This document shows, in pieces, positions 1 through 5,108 of a stretch of 10,849 nt of DNA. Made by a program: the position numbers and the translations under genes. The notes below the pieces were generated by a model. It made no database searches. It was not told where the DNA came from and was given only the letters and a program-made list of their open reading frames with translations. Source of the stretch: Spirochaetales bacterium (GTDB taxonomy: Bacteria; Spirochaetota; Spirochaetia; Treponematales; UBA12059); NCBI GenBank assembly GCA_004525355.1, contig SPCK01000037.1, positions 1 to 10,849 on the forward strand. Reading direction: 5' to 3'. The number at the start of each line of letters is the position of its first letter. Position 1 is the first letter of the stretch.

Positions 1-192
1 ATAAAGAAATCAGGTACCCGCAAGGAAGAACTCCTTTTGACCGAGGAAGAACTTCAGAAAATCTGGGTTCTTCGCAAAGTGATCAGCCCCATGGATGACC
101 TGGAGATCATGGAGCTCCTCATTGACAAGTTGATGAAAACCAAGAATAATGACGCGTTCCTCCGGTCCATGAACACGCCCATGGGCGATTGA
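1..192 (+). CDS. rho: Transcription termination factor Rho, C-terminal fragment
   Basis: The open frame enters from the left edge and ends at TGA 190-192, giving the last 63 residues of the protein. The fragment reads [10 protein letters not shown], then a stretch containing [21 protein letters not shown] and a [15 protein letters not shown] end. This matches the conserved C-terminus of Rho, where the typical pattern is [10 protein letters not shown]...KIWxLRK...MDxxEAMEFLxxKLxxTKxNxxF. Rho is a hexameric RNA-dependent ATPase that ends transcription at C-rich unstructured RNA sites. The catalytic Walker motifs and the RNA-binding domain lie outside the window. rpmE follows 110 bases downstream on the same strand, a rho-rpmE order seen in many bacteria. 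The fragment is truncated only by the window edge and shows no sign of decay. Confidence 0.93.
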   Translation: MKKSGTRKEELLLTEEELQKIWVLRKVISPMDDLEIMELLIDKLMKTKNNDAFLRSMNTPMGD

Positions 193-220
193 CGGACCGA
201 ACGACGGAATCCATATCCCG

Positions 221-249
221 TTGGCTTATATGCCACGGGCAGGTATATC
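221..249 (+). promoter_or_regulatory. Candidate sigma-70 promoter for rpmE
   Basis: TTGGCT (221-226) and TATATC (244-249) are separated by 17 bases in the rho-rpmE gap. Each matches four of six consensus bases. This would let rpmE be transcribed independently of rho. The match is modest and could be chance. Confidence 0.3.
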
Positions 250-302
250 GCCGTCATACAGCCGGTTTTCTGGCATGTTTGACCGGCGCGCGAGGAGAGG
301 TC

Positions 303-506
303 ATGAAGAGCGGTATTCATCCAAAGTACGAGCTCACCACCATCACGTGCGCGTGCGGCAATGTCATTGAGACCCGTTCGACGGTAAAGAACCTTCAGGT
401 GGAAATCTGTTCCGCCTGCCACCCTTTCTTTACCGGGAAGCAGAAACTGGTCGACACCGCAGGACGCGTAGAGCGCTTCCGCAGGAAGTACGGTATCAAG
501 GAATAA
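303..506 (+). CDS. rpmE: Ribosomal protein bL31 (zinc-binding, C+ type)
   Basis: A 67-residue protein starting [20 protein letters not shown], the standard opening of bL31. It is a component of the large ribosomal subunit at the central protuberance and contributes to an intersubunit bridge. Four cysteines are arranged as CAC near residues 16-18 and CSAC near 35-38 ([13 protein letters not shown]), which is the zinc-ribbon 'C+' form, as opposed to the cysteine-free paralogue used under zinc starvation. I chose ATG 303 because AGGAGAGG lies just upstream (about 293-300). A longer in-frame extension to 189 would add residues unlike any L31. The length is normal for the family. It follows rho and is closed by the hairpins at 537-595. 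No upstream Zur-like operator is obvious. Confidence 0.96.
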   Translation: MKSGIHPKYELTTITCACGNVIETRSTVKNLQVEICSACHPFFTGKQKLVDTAGRVERFRRKYGIKE

Positions 507-536
507 GACGGCTTGCCGTCGCCTGATCCCATGGTT

Positions 537-595
537 CCCGCCGAAAGGCGGGAGGGCTGCCGGATTCCCTCATTCAGGGAATCCGGTTTCTTTTT
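537..595 (+). terminator. Rho-independent terminator of rpmE with a preceding tetraloop hairpin
   Basis: The main stem is perfect: CCGGATTCCCT (560-570), a five-base loop (571-575), then AGGGAATCCGG (576-586), followed by a T-rich run TTTCTTTTT (587-595). Just before it is a second compact hairpin, CCCGCC-GAAA-GGCGGG (537-552), closed by a GNRA tetraloop. The T-run is only on the + strand side, so this serves rpmE. The convergent rdgB gene ends at 605 without its own T-tract. Confidence 0.9.
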
Positions 596-604
596 GTCCC
601 GCTG

Positions 605-1204
605 CTACGGATGGGTTTCCAGTCCTTCCAGAACAGGGATCAAACGAGTCAGGGCTCGTCCACGATGCGATATATGGTCCTTCTCCAGAACACTGAGTTC
701 CGCCACACTCTTGCCGATGGCCGGCAGGAACACGATCGGGTCGTATCCAAATCCACCGGTTCCTCTTGGTGACTCCAGAAGAATTCCTTCGCAGGTTTCC
801 TGGATGACGACGAATCGGCTCGTTGAAAGCACAAGCACCATACAGCACACGAAATGGCAGGCACGCTCCTTGATCCCCGCCATCTCCTCAAGCAGCAACG
901 CATTACGTTCCGAGGACTCCAGCGGAGGCACCCCTTCCGCAGAACCGTAACGAGCGGAAAAGACGCCGGGCTTGCCGCCCAGGGCGTCCACGCACAACCC
1001 CGAATCATCGGCGAGCGTGGGACAGCCCACCAAGTCGTAGAGCGCCCGGGCCTTTCCCAGGGCATTGGCGATGAAAGTGTCACCGTTTTCAGGAAAATCA
1101 AATGTCAGACCGGCATCCCGTGGAGACTTCAACTCAGCAAACCCGAGTAACGGCTGCATTTCCTCGATCTTGTGCTCGTTGTTGCTTGCGATGTATAGAG
1201 TCAT
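605..1204 (-). CDS. rdgB: RdgB/HAM1 non-canonical purine NTP pyrophosphatase
   Basis: A 199-residue protein that should hydrolyse dITP, ITP and XTP to monophosphates plus pyrophosphate. This keeps deaminated purines out of DNA and RNA in the cytoplasm. Visible family motifs are SNNEHKIEEM at residues 7-16 (usual TGNxxKxxE), ADDSGL at 65-70 with the catalytic Asp pair, LGGKPGVFSARY at 75-86, GTGGFGYDPIVFLP at 148-161, and ISHRG at 178-182. The start at 1204 gives the canonical N-terminus MTLYIAS and has a strong AGGAGG a few bases upstream. The frame stays open to 1249, but that extension has no family counterpart. One oddity is that the usual FxENA motif reads FIANA (residues 44-48), replacing a widely conserved Glu by Ala. 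The 5' end overlaps the last 71 bases of the sigma-like gene, suggesting translational coupling in an operon. Confidence 0.95.
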   Translation of the reverse strand: MTLYIASNNEHKIEEMQPLLGFAELKSPRDAGLTFDFPENGDTFIANALGKARALYDLVGCPTLADDSGLCVDALGGKPGVFSARYGSAEGVPPLESSERNALLLEEMAGIKERACHFVCCMVLVLSTSRFVVIQETCEGILLESPRGTGGFGYDPIVFLPAIGKSVAELSVLEKDHISHRGRALTRLIPVLEGLETHP

Positions 1205-2138
1205 TGCGCCTCCTGCAAAAATCATTGTAGCGAGCTTCCGGCCGGACATAAAGGGGCGAGAATCGTTTCATCAGCCGATTGAGACCCGCGTCCACCGTTC
1301 CCTTGGGAATTCCCATGGTCCTGGCCACCAACTCATTGCTTGCCAGGGTCCTGCTTCTCGCCAGTATGGTAATGGCCCTGGCATACAGGCGACGATCGCG
1401 CTGTATGCGTTCCTGGATATATTTTCTCGTTTCCGGATCATGCTCGTTCTGGAGTCGGATCTCGTTCGCTCCCATTCTAAGCCATGCTGCATCCCTGCCC
1501 CTCCGTTTGACATCGCGCCCATTGGCGGATTCGTTACACGACACCCGTACCCGCCTGGCGATTCCGACAAGATGGTCGCTGTCAATGCCGATATGCCCGG
1601 CAATCCGGGATATCGTCTCATCATCCATTATGGGCGCGCATTTGACACAGAGATAGGAAATCCGTTCCATGAGGGCACGAGCGCTTCGCTCGCCTGTGCG
1701 TCGGCAGGGTAGACCCGACTGGATGGCACGCAAGAGGATTTCGCGATTATGCCGAGGCCTATGCCTGCAGGGAGCATCCCGCGAAATCGTATATCGTTCC
1801 TGGCAGGAATCCAGGCTCTCCATCTTTTCTTCCGCCAGGCAAGCAGATTCCCGGTAGTAATCCCTGGCCTTCTGACGACGCAGGGAAATGGCAAAATATC
1901 GAAATGAGCTGGTCAGGTACGCTATGAAACTTACACCGCGATCCTCGTAACGCTCGACCAATCCGATTATCCTGTCCCAGTATCTACTGAATACTTCTCC
2001 CACATCATCTGCCGAAGCAAATCCGTAGCGCCGGGGATGAGCATAGACTTCCCTGGCGATGAGATCCATGATATGTCGTCTGGAATGCTCATCGTTCCCT
2101 GAAGCAAGCACAAGCCTCGTCATGTCATCGCTACCCAT
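1134..2138 (-). CDS. Sigma-70-like protein of unknown function (spirochaete-type)
   Basis: A 334-residue basic protein. Residues about 40-100 (AxxDVGEVFSRYWDRIIGLVERYEDRGVSF...) resemble sigma factor region 2: acidic helix, aromatic/basic helix, then FIAYLTSSFRYFAISLRRQKARDYYRES. Residues about 265-293 (ASNELVARTMGIPKGTVDAGLNRLMKRF) form a helix-turn-helix resembling region 4. I recall similar proteins in spirochaetes, with the middle pattern 'xxDDExxxRIAxxxGxxxxxL' seen here at 171-190. Its role is unknown to me: it could be an alternative sigma factor, a sigma-like DNA-binding regulator, or a non-transcriptional relative. I chose ATG 2138 because AAGGTGG lies at 2144-2150. A TTG at 2255 and inner ATGs at 2231, 2201 and 2192 lack a convincing ribosome site. 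Nine cysteines, including a CVKC pair at 164-167, are notable. It runs into rdgB by 71 bases. Confidence 0.65.
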   Translation of the reverse strand: MGSDDMTRLVLASGNDEHSRRHIMDLIAREVYAHPRRYGFASADDVGEVFSRYWDRIIGLVERYEDRGVSFIAYLTSSFRYFAISLRRQKARDYYRESACLAEEKMESLDSCQERYTISRDAPCRHRPRHNREILLRAIQSGLPCRRTGERSARALMERISYLCVKCAPIMDDETISRIAGHIGIDSDHLVGIARRVRVSCNESANGRDVKRRGRDAAWLRMGANEIRLQNEHDPETRKYIQERIQRDRRLYARAITILARSRTLASNELVARTMGIPKGTVDAGLNRLMKRFSPLYVRPEARYNDFCRRRNDSIHRKQQRAQDRGNAAVTRVC

Positions 2139-2517
2139 TCTATCCACCTTGCTTTTTGATAATGCGGCATACTGTCGCCCGGAAGCAGCCATGACCGACA
2201 TGCATCCACGATTAATCAATGCACGATCCATACCAAAAAAGGAGAGATCTTCCAATCAACATACAAATGACGTACCAGTATCCGTACAGCCATGCCGATG
2301 AAGCTGCTCCGGCAGCGCCACGATTCGACACCCGAATCTTGAAACTGCGAGGAAGTTTGGCTCAAGGCCAACTATTTATAGCTTAAAGCCTGAATAGGTA
2401 TGGTGAACGAGAAGCTGACTATGTGAATTATTGGAATAGGTTCAAAAAGCGATTGGATTCGGCCACTGAGAATATTTCACGCAAGAAATCTTGCAGGCTG
2501 AAAAAACTCAATAGCGT

Positions 2518-2617
2518 GGTTACAATCGGTTACATCTTTCGCGGGATAACAGCACTGCTGACCATTTTCTGGTATAGAACATGGCCCTATACACAGCGGC
2601 TGTTACATTCTGTTACA
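2518..2617. repeat. Two tandem pairs of GTTACA repeats (10-base period)
   Basis: GGTTACAATC (2518-2527) is followed directly by GGTTACA (2528-2534). TGTTACATTC (2601-2610) is followed directly by TGTTACA (2611-2617). All four copies share GTTACA in the same orientation. The in-pair period is 10 bases and the pairs are 83 bases apart (about eight helical turns), which places all copies on roughly one face of the DNA. This is the layout expected of a regulator binding direct repeats, but no regulator is identified. Confidence 0.6.
2547..2605. repeat. Nested inverted repeat / potential stem-loop
   Basis: The outer arms are TAACAGC (2547-2553) and GCTGTTA (2599-2605), both perfect. Inside them CTGGTATAG (2569-2577) pairs with CTATACACAG (2587-2596) over nine base pairs with one bulged A, around a nine-base loop. 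There is no following T-run in either direction, so it is not a typical terminator. It could be an RNA leader element or an operator. It lies between the two GTTACA repeat pairs and overlaps the second. Confidence 0.4.
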
Positions 2618-2645
2618 ATAAAAGAGATGAGGTATCAACGAGGGT

Positions 2646-3620
2646 TCAACTGAAGACCGACTTGAACGCCTCGACGACTTTGCTTTTGATCTCATCAAGC
2701 TCCCCGAAAATATGCAGACCAGCTGCGAGCCGATGACCGCCGCCTCCAAAGGAAGCCGCGATGGCCGCCACGTCAATCAGCTCGCGCGAGCGGAATCCAA
2801 CGGTACATTCACCGGGTTTCTCCTGCCGGACTACCACCACAGCCTCGACGCCCTCTACAGTCATGAGGAGTTGATACAGCATATCCGAATCCCTGCCGAC
2901 GAGGCCATACCGCTGCTGCTCTTCAATACCTGTCCAGGTAACCAACAACTTGCCGTCATAGAGCGATTCGGCCCTGGATAGCAGCTCGCCCATGAGCTTG
3001 CGAGAGGCGAAAGGCTTGCCTCCGTTCATCATGGCAAAGACTTCTTTTGGAGAGGCTCCCGCGGCGACGAGCCGCGCAGCCGAGTGGAATACCTCGCCGC
3101 TCTTCTCGCCCAGATGCCTGAAGAAACCCGTATCGGTGCACAGTCCAAAAAGCAGAAGTTCCGCCTCCAGGGGACTGGGTCTGTCCCCGCTCGCCTCGAT
3201 GATGGATTGAACCAGATATGTTACCGATGGCGCCGCGGGATTGACGAACCGCACCTCACCGGAAGCCTCTCCGGACGCGTGGTGATCGATGAACGCCAAG
3301 GGAAGCCCCGAAAGGCCGTCCGCAGACTGCCCGACCCGGGAAAGAGAGGAGCAGTCGAGCACCACGACCGCCGAATCGGCTGGTACTGGCGTCGACGCGG
3401 TTTCCGCGAAGCGCGATGCATGCGAGGCTATCTCAGTTCGCGAGAACGGTCCGGCGGACAGTAGGACACAGGTCTTGCCATGCCTTTCAAGGAAAGAGGC
3501 AAGCGCGAGCTGGCTGCCGACGCAATCACCATCCGGCTCCTTGTGGCCGAGAATGAAATACAACGAGTATCGATCGAGAAACGAGATGACACCGGCCATC
3601 GATGAGTCAATTGCATGCAT
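2646..3620 (-). CDS. DHH/DHHA1 phosphoesterase, NrnA-like (nanoRNase / pAp phosphatase)
   Basis: A 324-residue cytoplasmic metalloenzyme of the DHH superfamily. Motif I is GHKEPDGDCVGS (25-36), motif II VVVLDCSS (86-92), motif III IDHHAS (111-116), and motif IV CTDTGFFRH (161-169). The DHHA1 substrate-binding loop is FGGGGHRLAAG (291-301). Family members of this size degrade 2-5 nucleotide RNAs and often dephosphorylate 3'-phosphoadenosine 5'-phosphate; some cleave pApA from c-di-AMP breakdown. All metal-ligand positions look intact, so it should be active. The exact substrate cannot be read from sequence. The ATG at 3620 lacks a well-spaced ribosome site (AAGGA lies about 14 bases upstream). 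ATG 3599, seven codons in, is no better supported. It lies 64 bases after the secreted-protein gene on the same strand and may share its transcript. Confidence 0.9.
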   Translation of the reverse strand: MHAIDSSMAGVISFLDRYSLYFILGHKEPDGDCVGSQLALASFLERHGKTCVLLSAGPFSRTEIASHASRFAETASTPVPADSAVVVLDCSSLSRVGQSADGLSGLPLAFIDHHASGEASGEVRFVNPAAPSVTYLVQSIIEASGDRPSPLEAELLLFGLCTDTGFFRHLGEKSGEVFHSAARLVAAGASPKEVFAMMNGGKPFASRKLMGELLSRAESLYDGKLLVTWTGIEEQQRYGLVGRDSDMLYQLLMTVEGVEAVVVVRQEKPGECTVGFRSRELIDVAAIAASFGGGGHRLAAGLHIFGELDEIKSKVVEAFKSVFS

Positions 3621-3648
3621 GTGGAATGAACCAATCCTTGGGCATCAT

Positions 3649-3672
3649 GCCTGAAACTCGTAGGTTCCAGGC
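3649..3672 (-). other. Hairpin in the gap before the DHH phosphoesterase gene
   Basis: GCCTGAAAC (3649-3657) and GTTCCAGGC (3664-3672) form a nine-position stem with one A-C mismatch around a six-base loop. It sits between the secreted-protein stop and the DHH start. No T-tract follows on the minus strand, so it is not a standard terminator. It might be a processing or attenuation element that adjusts the ratio of the two genes. Confidence 0.35.
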
Positions 3673-3684
3673 GCAGGGGTAATG

Positions 3685-4134
3685 CTAATATTCCAGCTTG
3701 ATCGTATCCACCTTGAATACGTCACCGGGGTCGCCTGAAATCTGACCCCACGTGGGATCGGATAGATTCCGCTGGACGTACAGTTTCAGGTGACTGAACG
3801 TGCCGTCCGACTTATAGTATACGACCATATAGGGATACACCGGTCCGTGGGCCCGTATCAACTGCGCCTTGCCGCCGGCGACAAACCACGTACTGGGCAC
3901 GTATGCTTCTGCGAACCCGGTCTGTCCCTTCCGGTACACCACGCGGAATCCTTGTGCGTGACTGAAGACGCGTACGACATCGACGCGAACGGGATACAGG
4001 TCCGAAACCTGTTTGATGGAGCCGCTCGTATCGAGGGTGCCGCTCGTTCCGAGAGTGCCTCCCCCGCCGGCGCTCTGCGCGAAGACTGGTGATACGACCA
4101 GGATAGCCGCCAATACGAGAAGGGCGCGTTTCAT
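3685..4134 (-). CDS. Small secreted protein of unknown function
   Basis: A 149-residue protein with a clear Sec signal peptide: MKRALLVLAAILVVSPVFA, with a likely signal peptidase I cut after VFA (residue 19). There is no lipobox cysteine. The mature chain opens with a Gly/Ser/Thr-rich linker containing an imperfect duplication (GTLGTS then GTLDTS, residues 26-37). It continues with a compact, aromatic-rich domain of about 100 residues (VRVFSHAQGFRVVYRKG, EAYVPSTWF, YPYMVVYYKSDGTFSHLKLYV, DPTWG). I believe similar domains occur in treponemes, but I know no function. It probably acts in the periplasm or at the outer membrane. ATG 4134 is preceded by GGAGGAAGAC, a strong ribosome site. The frame is open further upstream to 4317, but that would destroy the signal peptide and run through the promoter. 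Confidence 0.85.
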   Translation of the reverse strand: MKRALLVLAAILVVSPVFAQSAGGGGTLGTSGTLDTSGSIKQVSDLYPVRVDVVRVFSHAQGFRVVYRKGQTGFAEAYVPSTWFVAGGKAQLIRAHGPVYPYMVVYYKSDGTFSHLKLYVQRNLSDPTWGQISGDPGDVFKVDTIKLEY

Positions 4135-4154
4135 GTCTTCCTCCATACTAAAGC

Positions 4155-4173
4155 GATGGGCGTCCGGCCCATC
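4155..4173. promoter_or_regulatory. Perfect inverted repeat at the predicted transcription start
   Basis: GATGGGC (4155-4161), five bases, then GCCCATC (4167-4173). It spans the predicted +1 of the secreted-protein promoter. It could be a 5'-end mRNA hairpin that stabilises the transcript or an operator for a dimeric repressor. The sequence alone cannot decide. Confidence 0.5.
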
Positions 4174-4176
4174 TAT

Positions 4177-4205
4177 AGTATAGAACGCCATTGGGGATTT
4201 CGCAA
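4177..4205 (-). promoter_or_regulatory. Promoter of the secreted-protein gene
   Basis: On the minus strand, TTGCGA (4205-4200) and TATACT (4182-4177) are separated by exactly 17 bases. The -10 box matches five of six consensus bases and the -35 box four of six. Transcription would begin near 4170, leaving a leader of about 36 bases that carries the ribosome site. Confidence 0.6.
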
Positions 4206-4211
4206 TGGACG

Positions 4212-4249
4212 GTGCATACTTGAGCGACATTGCCTCGTGTGTGCATACT
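4212..4249. repeat. 9-base direct repeat upstream of nth
   Basis: GTGCATACT occurs at 4212-4220 and again at 4241-4249, 29 bases apart, just before the chosen nth start. Both copies are followed by a GAG within one base. It could be a regulatory site or a chance repeat; if nth actually starts at 4205 it would be coding. Confidence 0.35.
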
Positions 4250-4255
4250 GAGGCC

Positions 4256-4903
4256 ATGAACGCCAATACCGACGCATCCAGACTTGCGGACGCCTTGTAC
4301 GCGATCATCGTTCCCATCTGGCCCGACCAAGGTCCGCTATTACACTATAGAAACTGCTTTGAACTGCTTGTCGCTGTAATCCTGTCCGCTCAATGCACCG
4401 ACGATCAGGTGAACCGGGTCACGCCGGCCCTGTTCAAGGCCTACCCCGGCCCCGCCGAGCTGGCAGCAGCCAATCCCGGTGCGGTTGAAAGCTTGGTGCA
4501 TTCCACAGGATTCTTTCGCAATAAGGCAGCCAATATAGTCGCCACTGCCCGTTTGCTCATGACCGATTTCGGGGGAGAAGTCCCCGACAGTATTGATCAA
4601 CTCGTACGTTTGCCTGGAGTTGGCAGAAAGACAGCCAACCTGGTTGTCAGCGCCTGCCATGGCAAGCCGGGTATCGTCGTTGACACGCATGTCCTGAGGA
4701 CAGCTCGTCGCCTGGGCTTGGCGCCGACGGATGACCCGATCAGGAGCGAGAGAATGATCGCGGGGTCACTGCCCACCTATCGCTGGACCCAGTTCAGCTT
4801 TGCCCTCAATCGACTGGGCAAGCATATCTGCAACGCCCGGAAGCCCCGGTGCCCCGACTGTCCGGTGGCTGGCCTCTGTCCCTCGGCAGGTGCTTTCTCC
4901 TGA
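4256..4903 (+). CDS. nth: Endonuclease III (DNA glycosylase/AP lyase)
   Basis: A 215-residue base-excision repair enzyme that removes oxidised pyrimidines from DNA and cleaves the abasic site by beta-elimination. The helix-hairpin-helix is LPGVGRKTANLVV (119-131), with the Schiff-base lysine K125. The catalytic aspartate is D143 in VVDTHVLR. The C-terminal [4Fe-4S] cluster loop is complete: C192-x6-C199-x2-C202-x5-C208. These residues align with E. coli K120, D138 and C187/194/197/203 with a constant offset of five. I chose ATG 4256 because it gives the family's usual length (E. coli 211). Its ribosome site (GAGG close to the ATG) is poor. An in-frame ATG at 4205 would add 17 residues and overlaps the divergent promoter's -35 box. 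It is divergent from the secreted-protein gene and followed by recQ. Confidence 0.94.
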   Translation: MNANTDASRLADALYAIIVPIWPDQGPLLHYRNCFELLVAVILSAQCTDDQVNRVTPALFKAYPGPAELAAANPGAVESLVHSTGFFRNKAANIVATARLLMTDFGGEVPDSIDQLVRLPGVGRKTANLVVSACHGKPGIVVDTHVLRTARRLGLAPTDDPIRSERMIAGSLPTYRWTQFSFALNRLGKHICNARKPRCPDCPVAGLCPSAGAFS

Positions 4904-4930
4904 TTCTTATGATTCTGCACCCTTTTGAGG

Positions 4931-4978
4931 CTGTCCCTGCTCATGAAGCTACGGGACAGTTGCCATAAGGCAGGCATT
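4931..4978 (+). terminator. Possible weak terminator or hairpin after nth
   Basis: CTGTCCC (4931-4937) and GGGACAG (4953-4959) form a seven-base stem with a 15-base loop. Directly after comes a small TGCC-ATAA-GGCA hairpin (4961-4972) and a short TTTT shortly downstream. Loop size and T-run are both suboptimal, so termination may be partial or absent. Confidence 0.3.
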
Positions 4979-5108
4979 TTCGCAGGATTTTGAGATTATC
5001 GACAGAAGACCCAAAATCCGAAGAAATGTGGAGTATGTACAAAAGTTTTCCGAGTCATTGGACATTCTGAATTGCAAGCACCATTCACTCCGCATTCGTA
5101 CATGCCAC

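Larger units (their letters stand above)
2139..2645. other. 507-base intergenic region, AT-richer, with repeats and hairpins
   Basis: No convincing gene is present between the sigma-like start and the DHH phosphoesterase stop, both on the minus strand. It probably contains the sigma-like gene's promoter. A TATAAA on the minus strand at 2380-2375 is a possible -10 box, but no good -35 box stands 16-18 bases upstream of it. Other elements are two pairs of 10-base direct repeats (2518-2534, 2601-2617), a nested inverted repeat (2547-2605), and a short perfect palindrome GCAAGAAATCTTGC. No T-rich tract follows any hairpin in the minus direction, so I see no intrinsic terminator for the DHH gene. 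The composition is clearly more A/T-rich than the flanking genes. Confidence 0.6.

Noticed and set aside
513..950. 145-codon + strand frame over rdgB
   Set aside because: It is antisense to a clear rdgB, has a composition typical of a shadow frame and lies across the rpmE terminator.
1065..1712. 215-codon + strand frame over the sigma-like gene
   Set aside because: No family features; it is antisense to a frame with recognisable sigma-like motifs and a ribosome site.
2447..2510. Palindrome GCAAGAAATCTTGC in the gap considered as a terminator
   Set aside because: The stem is short, the loop very small, and no T-run follows on the minus strand where a terminator would be needed.
2423..2653. 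Open frame of 76 codons with a basic N-terminus and a hydrophobic segment (GYIFRGITALLTIFW) in the long gap
   Set aside because: It starts at GTG with no ribosome site, overlaps the DHH stop, covers the repeat/hairpin region and resembles no family. A tiny membrane peptide cannot be fully excluded.
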